Shown: piece by piece, positions 14,236-21,332 of the stretch | Layout of the letters: every line of letters begins with the position of its first letter | Numbering within the stretch: the stretch's first letter is position 1 | Assembly (NCBI RefSeq): GCF_014648095.1 | Contig: NZ_BMQL01000020.1 | Span: forward strand, 1-64,000 | Direction of reading: 5' to 3' | Source of the DNA: Deinococcus ruber | GTDB taxonomy: Bacteria; Deinococcota; Deinococci; Deinococcales; Deinococcaceae | Length of the DNA stretch: 64,000 nt | The notes under the pieces: model-generated | Told to the model about the DNA's origin: nothing | Database searches by the model: none | The model's input: only the letters and a program-made list of their open reading frames with translations | Program-made: the position numbers and the translations under genes

Positions 14236-16344
14236 ATGACCATTTCAACACCCGCCTATCTGCCGACCTGGGCACGCTCCGGCCGCTGGCAGACCTTCGC
14301 CCACCAGCTGACCCGCTACTACACCAACCGGGGCGGTCTCAACGCCTGGACCCTGACCCTGCTTGATCCCAGCAGTCCACAGATCGCCTGGGCAAGCGCC
14401 CATCTGCGGCAGATCGCACTGAACCCAGCATTTCCCGAAGCCACCGGCTACCTCACCCTGGCACGGTCCGCCGCCCCCACCCTGGCAGAACTCACCGAAC
14501 TGAACCTGCGCGGCTACCTCGCCCACGAAGCAGGCCACGTCCGCTTCAGCTGCGAACGACCCACCGAACCTGCCCTGGGCGAACTGTGGAACTACATCGA
14601 AGACGAGCGCATCGAACGCCGCATGGCACACGTCCATCCTGGCCTCGCCCCGATCTTCACCCGCATCGGCGATATCCACCTGCAACTCGCCGCCAATCGG
14701 GGCGACCTGAGCACCGCGAACCTGCTGCAATGGACGCTGCTCTGGCGCTGGGGGCACGACCACCCACTGTTCAACGATCGCCCCGCCGATCCTCGCTGGC
14801 CCGACGTGCGGCGCATCCTCGAAGCCGCCTGGGCCGCCCCCAGCAGTGAAGACGTGATCGAAGCAGCCCGCGAGATTCTGACCCTCCTCGACATGACCCC
14901 AGAGGAACAGATCGACACCATGCCCCAGATCAATGCGAGTGGCGGTGGCAGCGACCAGCGGGAAGAACCACCCGGTCAACCCTCCCCATCTCCTTCCCAG
15001 GAGACCCCCGACCCTGCTGCACAACAACCGCCTGGCCCACCCAATCAGCAGCAGAAAACTGACCCCGGCACCGACCAGAACGACACGCAGGGCACACCAG
15101 ATCCTGACCAGCGCGGTGAGCCGGACAGCGCGTCAGTAGGCAGCGAACAGGACAAACACACCCAGGCGGACAGCAACCAGTCGGCAGCGTCCCCGTCAGG
15201 CGAAGCCCCCCAGAACAGCACCTCCACGCCCGACGCCGCTCAGGGTGACTCCTCGGGCGACACACAGCAGGACGGAACGCCTTCAGACGCGGGAGACAGT
15301 GAACAGCCGGGACGGGACGCGACCGGTCCTACCGCCCCCAGTTCCGACGCTGCGTCCCCGGCAGGCGGGTCCTCCGGGGACGCTCAGCAGGACAACAACG
15401 GCACGCCCTCCGGAACAGCCAGCGACCCTCAGCAGGACAGCGCGGAGTCCAGGCAGGAACCACGGACCCCCGGCACGACAGGGGAGGGGAGGGCGTCACT
15501 GGCCGATCCGGTCGCTCCCGACACCCTGACAGACGACCCCCGCAGCGTGATACCCACCAATCAGGCGGACAGCGGAGCTGAACCGCAGCTGGCACAGCGC
15601 CGCGTGACGACCGTGCTGATCACCGACCACGAAGCGCTGGCCCGCAGGATCGTGCCGCTGATCCAGGCGAAGGACAAAGCGGGCATGGAAACCGCCGACC
15701 GCAGCCGCGGACGCTTCAGTTACGAGCGGCACATCGCGGGCGCTGATCGGCAATTCCGCCGCCGCACCTTACCCACCCGCCAGCTTCCGGTCCAGCTGAC
15801 TGTCCTCGCCGATGTCAGCGGCAGCACCAGCAGTCAGTGGAACGGCGACACCTGCCTGCACGGCATCTCACATGCCGCCACCGCCTTCGCCAGAGCCGGA
15901 CAGATCGCGGCCATCCCCGTCGAGGTCTACGGCTTCGAGAGCGGCACCACCGCCATCGCCCCGCGCGGCCTCACCCCACGGCAGGCCTACGAAGCCACCC
16001 TCGCCTACGCCTGGACCAGTGCGGGCGGCACCACCCTCGCACCCGCACTCCAGCACGCCCTGTGCCGCCCCATCAAGGAGGCCCGGCACCTCATCGTCAT
16101 CATCAGCGACGGTCAACTCCGCCGCAGTGACCTCACCATCTGCACCGGCCTCCTGCAGCAACACCGCCGCCCCCTGCACGAACAGGCCGTCCTCCCCCTG
16201 CTGGTCAACACCGATCAGGAAGCCCTCCAGATCTGGCGCACACTCTTCCCCCAGGCCCGCCCGGCGGACAGCACCCACGACCTCGCACAGCTGACCATCA
16301 GCGTCCTCAGTACTCTCCAGCAGACCGCCTGGCGCGCACACTGA
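14236..16344 (+). CDS. CobT-like VWA-domain protein with HEAGH motif, 702 aa
   Basis: N-terminal third holds YLAHEAGHVRF (HEAGH at 97-101) and LWNYIEDERIERRM (about 117-130), a pair seen in CobT/NorD-like proteins and resembling a zinc-protease site. A long acidic Gln/Ser/Pro-rich linker spans about 232-440. The C-terminal VWA domain has the MIDAS DVSGSTS (about 527), a Thr in SAGGTTLAPAL and IVIISDGQL. Such proteins act with a MoxR/CobS ATPase; the best candidate here is the gene at 1894, which shares the leader type. Cytoplasmic by lack of signal peptide. Target of the complex unknown. Confidence 0.8.
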   Translation: MTISTPAYLPTWARSGRWQTFAHQLTRYYTNRGGLNAWTLTLLDPSSPQIAWASAHLRQIALNPAFPEATGYLTLARSAAPTLAELTELNLRGYLAHEAGHVRFSCERPTEPALGELWNYIEDERIERRMAHVHPGLAPIFTRIGDIHLQLAANRGDLSTANLLQWTLLWRWGHDHPLFNDRPADPRWPDVRRILEAAWAAPSSEDVIEAAREILTLLDMTPEEQIDTMPQINASGGGSDQREEPPGQPSPSPSQETPDPAAQQPPGPPNQQQKTDPGTDQNDTQGTPDPDQRGEPDSASVGSEQDKHTQADSNQSAASPSGEAPQNSTSTPDAAQGDSSGDTQQDGTPSDAGDSEQPGRDATGPTAPSSDAASPAGGSSGDAQQDNNGTPSGTASDPQQDSAESRQEPRTPGTTGEGRASLADPVAPDTLTDDPRSVIPTNQADSGAEPQLAQRRVTTVLITDHEALARRIVPLIQAKDKAGMETADRSRGRFSYERHIAGADRQFRRRTLPTRQLPVQLTVLADVSGSTSSQWNGDTCLHGISHAATAFARAGQIAAIPVEVYGFESGTTAIAPRGLTPRQAYEATLAYAWTSAGGTTLAPALQHALCRPIKEARHLIVIISDGQLRRSDLTICTGLLQQHRRPLHEQAVLPLLVNTDQEALQIWRTLFPQARPADSTHDLAQLTISVLSTLQQTAWRAH

Positions 16345-16351
16345 CGACACT

Positions 16352-16387
16352 CCAGCATGGGCGTGCGTTCGCACGCCCTGTTGCTCT
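16352..16387 (+). promoter_or_regulatory. Hairpin leader L3 before the primase-like gene
   Basis: CCAGCAT, then GGGCGTGCG (16359-16367), TT, CGCACGCCC (16370-16378), 9 nt, ATG 16388. The stem differs from L1/L2 on both arms so that pairing is kept. Confidence 0.75.
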
Positions 16388-17485
16388 ATGTCTGCCCTTG
16401 ACGCGCTCACCGATCATGCCGATCTGCCCGCACTGATCCGGCGACTTACCGGGCACGCCTACCAGGGTCTCCAGGCGAGTGGCGGCACCATCCACGACCC
16501 CCGGCCCGGCCACCAGGAAGACCACCCATCCTTCAGCATCTTCAAAAACCGCCAGGGCGTGTGGATGTGGAAACGGCGCGGCGAACGCGGCGGAGTCGGC
16601 ACGGCCTACCATCTGCTGCTGGCCTTCGGCTACGACCACCACCAGACCATCAAGTACCTCTCGGACCTCACCGGACTGTCTGCCGATACCCCCGCGACGC
16701 CGCTCCCACCCGCCCGACCTTCCCGCCTCAAACAGGCCCAGGACCACCGGTGCCCCGTGCCCAGCCAGCGCGATCAGCACTACGCCGCGTCCGGCCTCCT
16801 CCCCCTGACAGCAGGCACGCCCGCCTGGCTGAACCTGCGGCGACGAGGACTGCATGACAGCCCGGTCCTGCGCGCCGCTGTCCTCCCCCACGGACCACCC
16901 CAACTCGGTGAAGATCCGCTGGCCCTCGGCATCCTCCATCCAGACGGACACCTGCTGAATGTCAAACTCCGCACCGTCAACCCCACCACCTCCAGCAGCA
17001 CCAAGTACCGGTACCGCCTCGCGGGTCTCGGCAGTCCCGCCTGGGTCAATCCCGATTACGGTCACGCCCCCCGCCTGCTGATCATCGAAGGTGAACTCAA
17101 TGCCGTGGCAGCCTTCGAAGCTGCCAGCTCCTGCGGACGGTACGTGGACGTGCAGGGCATCGCTGGCGCTGACAGCTGGCCGCACCTGCACGACCTCCAG
17201 CGGGACGTGAGTGTCTATACCGACCCCGACCCCTCAGGCGATCAGGCATGGATTCGGCTGCACGACCTGCTCCTGGAAGCGGGCGCGACCAGCGTGCAGC
17301 GCCTCACCCCCGTGGCGAACGGCGATTACTGTGACGTGCTTGGACGGGACGGCCCGAACGCGCTGAATGCCCTGCTCGATCCCCCGCCCCTGGCGCCTGA
17401 TCCCGAAAGGAGTTCGGGGCTCGCGGTGCCGGGCGAATGGCCCGTGCGGATGTACCAACTCAACTCCCTGTACGGCGAACGTTGA
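16388..17485 (+). CDS. Toprim-domain primase-like protein, 365 aa
   Basis: The C-terminal half has the Toprim motifs: LLIIEGELNAVAAFEAA (Glu at about 235) and VYTDPDPSGDQAW (acidic DxD at about 278-280), as in DnaG-type primases and plasmid primase/helicases. The N-terminus (HPSFSIFKNRQGVWMWK, then GGVGTAYHLLLAFGYDHHQT) follows the layout of the DnaG zinc-binding domain, but the four metal-binding Cys/His positions are not there. A plasmid replication or repair role is likely. Starts 9 nt after hairpin leader L3. Confidence 0.7.
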   Translation: MSALDALTDHADLPALIRRLTGHAYQGLQASGGTIHDPRPGHQEDHPSFSIFKNRQGVWMWKRRGERGGVGTAYHLLLAFGYDHHQTIKYLSDLTGLSADTPATPLPPARPSRLKQAQDHRCPVPSQRDQHYAASGLLPLTAGTPAWLNLRRRGLHDSPVLRAAVLPHGPPQLGEDPLALGILHPDGHLLNVKLRTVNPTTSSSTKYRYRLAGLGSPAWVNPDYGHAPRLLIIEGELNAVAAFEAASSCGRYVDVQGIAGADSWPHLHDLQRDVSVYTDPDPSGDQAWIRLHDLLLEAGATSVQRLTPVANGDYCDVLGRDGPNALNALLDPPPLAPDPERSSGLAVPGEWPVRMYQLNSLYGER

Positions 17486-17528
17486 CCGCCACCCATCTCC
17501 GCCCACCTCCCACTTTCAAGGAATGCGT

Positions 17529-17633
17529 ATGTTAAGAACCTTTGCCTGGAGATCATTCGCCAACGACAGCAAGGCGCTGACGCGCGAAAGCGTCGCTCAC
17601 TCCTTCAACGATAGTGTGCTGGAGGCAGCATGA
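17529..17633 (+). CDS. 34-aa leader-like peptide coupled to the next gene
   Basis: AAGGA lies about 6 nt before the ATG and the TGA overlaps the next ATG (ATGA at 17630-17633). The peptide starts MLRTFAWRSFANDSKALTRE. An ATG at 17523 in the same frame is closer to the AAGGA and less likely. Conserved gene or leader peptide cannot be decided from one sequence. Confidence 0.5.
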   Translation: MLRTFAWRSFANDSKALTRESVAHSFNDSVLEAA

Positions 17634-17920
17634 ACCCGAAACCGCTCCTCGTGGTATGCCACAGCAAATTTGAACACTCATTTGTTTCAACGCCGAATCA
17701 GACCTTTTATGACAAGTCAGACCGCTGGGAAGTCATGGCAGCCCTTCATCTGGGGAACGGTGGCCGGGTCATCGTGCTGAGGTATCCACACAAGCTGGAA
17801 GATGGCGATACGCTCCTCGATTGGATCGACGAGATCCAGGACGGCAGCAAGGTGTACAGCGACATTTCCGGCATGGAATTCGAGCGTGAAATCACGCGGC
17901 CTGGGGATTGGGACCTGTGA
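17630..17920 (+). CDS. Hypothetical protein, 96 aa
   Basis: GGAGG about 5 nt before the ATG plus ATGA overlap with the preceding 34-aa gene. Begins LLVVCHSKFEHSFVSTPNQT and has a Rossmann-like alternation of strands and helices (GRVIVLRYPH, LLDWIDEIQDG). Modest GC. No family recognised. Confidence 0.65.
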   Translation: MNPKPLLVVCHSKFEHSFVSTPNQTFYDKSDRWEVMAALHLGNGGRVIVLRYPHKLEDGDTLLDWIDEIQDGSKVYSDISGMEFEREITRPGDWDL

Positions 17921-17930
17921 CGGGTGCGGC

Positions 17931-18014
17931 ATGCTGAACCTCCCGTCCCCGGACGCACTCGCACTCAACGCTGCAGACCGGCACATCCCCGCGCATCTCG
18001 GCAGGCTGCCGTGA
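17931..18014 (+). CDS. Possible 27-aa peptide upstream of the PP-loop enzyme
   Basis: ATG 17931 to TGA 18012-18014, overlapping the GTG start of the next gene by 4 nt. Product starts MLNLPSPDALALNAADRHIP. The overlap pattern is typical here, but there is no clear ribosome site, so this may be only an untranslated leader. Confidence 0.3.
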   Translation: MLNLPSPDALALNAADRHIPAHLGRLP

Positions 18015-18820
18015 TTCCCGATGAAGTTCTTCGTGCCGCTGACGCAGGGGCGCTCTTCGTCAAGAATGACAGCGGTGGCAAAGACTCCGCCGCCAGCGGA
18101 CTGGTGATCGAGACGTTCGTGCCGCCCTGGCAGCAGCTGGTGATTCACGCCACGCTCGGCGAGTCCGAATGGCCGGGCGCACTCGAAAAGGCCCGCGAGC
18201 ACGCACAGCACGCGAACGCAGACTTCATTGTCGTGCAGGCCAAACATACCTTTCTGGAAAAGGTGCAGCAGCGCTTCGAGACCCGGCCATCCGTCCCGAG
18301 TTTCCCGAGTCCCGCCATGCGCTGGTGCACCTCGGACCTCAAGACGCGGGTGCTCAACAGCGCCATCATCAAATACGCTGCTGCCAACGGGTACACCAGC
18401 GTCGTGAATGTGATGGGCCTGCGGGCACAGGAAAGCCGCCGCCGGGCCGCTAAACCGCCGTGCCGTGTGCATCCGACCTACACGCTGCAGCCCAAGCAGT
18501 ACAAGAATGGCACCTCGAAGGTTGGACGACAGTGGTTGGAGTACCTGCCGATTCACGACCTCAGCACCGAGGAGGTCTTCGGGCGCATCGCCGATGCCGG
18601 ACTGACCCCGCACCACGCCTACGCCCTCGGAAACGAGCGGATGTCCTGCACCTTCTGCATCATGGGCTGCTCTGGCGACCTGAGAAATGGCGCGGTGCAT
18701 CGTCCGGAGCTGTACCGCAAGTACGTCGAGATGGAACGGCAGACCGGCTGGGCCTTCCACGCCAGCATGAAACCATTGCCCCAGATCACCGGAATTCACC
18801 CGGACGAGGAATTGAGATGA
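18011..18820 (+). CDS. PP-loop PAPS-reductase-like protein, 269 aa
   Basis: GTG start, overlapping a short upstream frame. The PP-loop SGGKDS is at 21-26, followed by HATLGESEWPGAL, then MRWCTSDLKTRVLNS (about 100), MGLRAQESRRRA (about 135) and CTFCIMGCSGDL near the end, a cysteine set that could hold an iron-sulfur cluster. These are the marks of the phosphoadenosine-phosphosulfate reductase-like family that also includes DNA phosphorothioation DndC and IbrA relatives. Because sulfate assimilation genes are absent and the neighbours are unknown small genes and an ASCH protein, nucleic-acid modification is more likely than cysteine synthesis; this is inference. Stop overlaps the next ATG. Confidence 0.8.
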   Translation: MIPDEVLRAADAGALFVKNDSGGKDSAASGLVIETFVPPWQQLVIHATLGESEWPGALEKAREHAQHANADFIVVQAKHTFLEKVQQRFETRPSVPSFPSPAMRWCTSDLKTRVLNSAIIKYAAANGYTSVVNVMGLRAQESRRRAAKPPCRVHPTYTLQPKQYKNGTSKVGRQWLEYLPIHDLSTEEVFGRIADAGLTPHHAYALGNERMSCTFCIMGCSGDLRNGAVHRPELYRKYVEMERQTGWAFHASMKPLPQITGIHPDEELR

Positions 18821-19143
18821 GCGAAGAAACGACGCCCGCCCCCACGCCCACCGCTGCCTTTCCCGTCGAGTGGCACGGCGACCTGTCCCTGCAGGAATTC
18901 CTCAACGCCCTGGACGCCCGTCCCGGCGCGCGAGCCGCTGTCGAGACGTACTTCCAGCGGATTGCCGCCTCCGGCACGAGCATCAAACTCAGAAGCCCCG
19001 AAAGCCGGGAACTGGAGCGCTTCCTGAGCGGATCGGAACTGCTGCTCGATCAGGTCATCATCTACCCGTCCGGCAAACCCCTCACCAGCGGCCTGTACCT
19101 GCACGTCGAGGCGGGCCAGCTGATCGCTACCAGCCACAGCTGA
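18817..19143 (+). CDS. Hypothetical protein, 108 aa
   Basis: ATGA overlap with the PP-loop gene and GAGGA about 8 nt before the ATG. After a Pro/Thr-rich N-terminus comes an alpha-helical middle (LQEFLNALDARPGARAAVE) and a beta-rich end (QVIIYPSGKPLTSGLYLHVE). Tight coupling suggests it works with the PP-loop enzyme. No family recognised. Confidence 0.65.
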   Translation: MSEETTPAPTPTAAFPVEWHGDLSLQEFLNALDARPGARAAVETYFQRIAASGTSIKLRSPESRELERFLSGSELLLDQVIIYPSGKPLTSGLYLHVEAGQLIATSHS

Positions 19144-19154
19144 ACGGAACCAAC

Positions 19155-19985
19155 ATGCGAACACGACTGCCACTCACCGCCGCCGAGATCATCGCCCTCG
19201 AAAACACCCTGCCAGAGGTCTTCCATCCGGACCTGCCGGTCAAGACGCTGCATCTGATGCCTGCGGGCATTCCTGCGGAAGACACGGTGTCGTTGCGCGG
19301 CACACAGATTGTTCGGCACCTCGGCTCCCTGATGCACAAGCATCATGTGCCGTTTCCCTTCTCACTGCCTCAGGTGCTGCGAATCGTCGAACCGGTCGAT
19401 GCCAAGACCAACGCACCCATCGCGCCCACACTGCGAAACGCCTGGCTGTCCGGCCAACCCGTTCCACTCACCCCCCGCACGCGTCAGAACCGCCCCGAAC
19501 ACACGCGCTTCACGGTATACATCGTGGAAGTAGGCCTGAAGCGCCTGAATAGTCTCACCGACACTGACATCCGGGCCTGTGGCGTGAGGCAGGTCGGTGA
19601 GCAGTTCAGCTTTCGCAGCTCCGAGCCGTTCTTCCCGACAGCCCAGTTGGCGCTCGCGGATCATTGGGACAGCACGCAGCCACACGCCCCCGCCTTCGAA
19701 AACCCGTGGGTGTGGGTGCTGCGACTCGAAGTGCAGCCACATCTGAGCGAAGCCGCGACGCTCCGCGAAACGGAACGCCTCCTGCAAGAATGGGACGAGA
19801 TCGAACTGGCCAGCGAGGACGCCTATCAGGTCTATCAACAGCTGCGGACGCAGAGAAATACCCTGGGCCTGCGAATCATTCGCATGCTCCAGACACGCAG
19901 CAACCTGCCAATCATGACGGTGGGGGCGCACCGGGTGCATCTGGACACCGGGCATATCAAGCGCAACACCCTCCCAGGTTTGTAA
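19155..19985 (+). CDS. ASCH/PUA-like domain protein, 276 aa
   Basis: Starts 11 nt after the previous gene. The middle (about 115-200) follows the ASCH pattern: VYIVEVGLKRLNSLTDTDIR, a GV..GEQF turn, then PWVWVLRLEV closing the beta-barrel. ASCH domains bind RNA or modified nucleosides (for example the ac4C amidohydrolase YqfB). The C-terminal 70 residues are helical (ERLLQEWDEIELASEDAYQV). The first 100 residues are unassigned. Grouped with the PP-loop gene, it may read or act on a modified base, an inference from context. Confidence 0.6.
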   Translation: MRTRLPLTAAEIIALENTLPEVFHPDLPVKTLHLMPAGIPAEDTVSLRGTQIVRHLGSLMHKHHVPFPFSLPQVLRIVEPVDAKTNAPIAPTLRNAWLSGQPVPLTPRTRQNRPEHTRFTVYIVEVGLKRLNSLTDTDIRACGVRQVGEQFSFRSSEPFFPTAQLALADHWDSTQPHAPAFENPWVWVLRLEVQPHLSEAATLRETERLLQEWDEIELASEDAYQVYQQLRTQRNTLGLRIIRMLQTRSNLPIMTVGAHRVHLDTGHIKRNTLPGL

Positions 19986-20000
19986 GTCCCTGCTGGTGTG

Positions 20001-20032
20001 CGCCGCTGATCGCTCCGAGGTGGTCAGCGGCG
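20001..20032 (+). terminator. Hairpin after the ASCH gene
   Basis: CGCCGCTGA / TCAGCGGCG (20001-20009, 20024-20032) with a 14-nt loop. A T-run occurs only about 20 nt later, so termination efficiency is uncertain. Confidence 0.4.
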
Positions 20033-20081
20033 ACGTCGTTCCTGCCCCCTCCTCTTTTTCCACGAACAAGGAGCCGCTGAC

Positions 20082-20486
20082 ATGCCTCTGATCAATAATC
20101 CCACCCTACTGGCCTCGCCCAGAATCGGCCAGCGCTGGTACAAAAGACCACCGCTGGAACAACGGCTGTACCGCGAGTGGTGGACCGGTCGGTGGGGCCA
20201 GCGCGGCACGCTGGTGATCGGCTTTCGCCAGTACCATACCGACTACGATTTCGTGTCCGAGCGGCCCTGCCCGATGGTCGACAACACCACCGTCGCCTTT
20301 CGGTGCTGGAGTTTCGAACAGCGATTTCGTCTGCTGATCGCCGACGGCCCTCTCGCCGATGCGTCACGCCAGTGCAACCGGGCACGAACTGCCTGGACAC
20401 CTGAATTCTTCCCCAAGAGCGCTGCAGCGCGGCATGCAGCAGCGCGGCAGACCGGCGCTTCTAGCGGCCTCACTGCAAGGCGCTAG
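20082..20486 (+). CDS. Hypothetical protein, 134 aa
   Basis: AAGGAG about 9 nt before the ATG. Rich in aromatic residues and Arg: MPLINNPTLLASPRIGQRWY, then LYREWWTGRWGQRG and FRQYHTDYDF, which suggests a compact basic domain. The last 25 residues are Ala/Arg low complexity. No family recognised. Confidence 0.55.
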   Translation: MPLINNPTLLASPRIGQRWYKRPPLEQRLYREWWTGRWGQRGTLVIGFRQYHTDYDFVSERPCPMVDNTTVAFRCWSFEQRFRLLIADGPLADASRQCNRARTAWTPEFFPKSAAARHAAARQTGASSGLTARR

Positions 20487-20519
20487 GATGCCGAAATGCC
20501 CAACCTCGGAGGTTCCCTG

Positions 20520-21092
20520 ATGGTCAAAACGCTTCCCGCCTCTGATTCACACCCACAGCGCAGTGGCCCACCTGTCCAGCAGTCCTTCACGGTCCAGCAG
20601 GGGATGGCCGTCATCGCGACACTGCACGGCTACAGCGTGGTGATTCCGACCCACGGAACATGGCCCGGCCCCCTGGAGGACGCGCTGAGCCGTCATGTCC
20701 AGGCGGCTGAGGTGTTCCTGACACCGAACGCGCTGTATCGGGCCGCAACTGAACAGGAACAGCAGCAGGGCGTGGCCCTCGTGACTGCACAGGCGCTCAG
20801 CAGCGTCGGCACGCTGCATGAGCGCACCCTCCTGCTGGACCGACTCAGCGGGCCGATGAATCAGACCACCCGTGCGCTGTGTGTCGGCAGTACCCGCACG
20901 GCCGTCAACAAGGCCGAGAAGTCCCCCCGGCGGAACCGCGCTCAGCTGTCCGGCCTGCCCCGCTCCGAACGCCGCCCCAGAACACCGCTGGTCCGACCGG
21001 TCGTGTTCAACTGTGAGAAGTTGTGCATCACCCGCGCCCTGCTGCTGCGACTGGACGCTCCGGCGGCAAACACACAGCCAGGAACACACTAG
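20520..21092 (+). CDS. Hypothetical protein, 190 aa
   Basis: I start at ATG 20520 because GGAGG lies 7 nt upstream; that site is inside a small inverted repeat AACCTC-G-GAGGTT (20502-20514), which could mask it. The protein begins MVKTLPASDSHPQRSGPPVQ; the first 120 residues look globular (GMAVIATLHGYSVVIPTHGT), while the end is Arg-rich. No recognised domain. Confidence 0.6.
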   Translation: MVKTLPASDSHPQRSGPPVQQSFTVQQGMAVIATLHGYSVVIPTHGTWPGPLEDALSRHVQAAEVFLTPNALYRAATEQEQQQGVALVTAQALSSVGTLHERTLLLDRLSGPMNQTTRALCVGSTRTAVNKAEKSPRRNRAQLSGLPRSERRPRTPLVRPVVFNCEKLCITRALLLRLDAPAANTQPGTH

Positions 21093-21129
21093 CGGGAGAC
21101 AGAGCGCTGCGGCACCACCACAGGCGACA

Positions 21130-21231
21130 CTAGACGCTCGCCAACGCAGCGCAGACCTCATCGGGGCCAGCCAAGCCACCCCCACCTTGTTTGATGCGGA
21201 CGCTCACGTGGTTCTCGCCGAGCTTGTACAT
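21130..21231 (-). CDS. Possible 33-aa small protein on the minus strand
   Basis: ATG preceded by AGGAG with a 4-nt spacer, product begins MYKLGENHVSVRIKQGGGGL. It lies in a 240-bp gap between plus-strand genes that otherwise shows no gene. Small size and lack of homology information keep confidence low. Confidence 0.3.
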   Translation of the reverse strand: MYKLGENHVSVRIKQGGGGLAGPDEVCAALASV

Positions 21232-21295
21232 GGAACTCCTGCCACACCAGCGCGCGTTCAATTGATCTCGGCCGCGCAAGCGATTCGCCTTCAGT

Positions 21296-21332
21296 CCAGC
21301 ATGGACGCGCTGTCGCGCGTCCTCTTCGTGGT
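21296..21332 (+). promoter_or_regulatory. Hairpin leader L4 before the methylase-helicase gene
   Basis: CCAGCAT, then GGACGCGC (21303-21310), loop TGTC, GCGCGTCC (21315-21322), 10 nt, ATG 21333. The third base pair differs from L1/L2 on both arms (C-G to A-T), keeping the stem. Confidence 0.75.
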
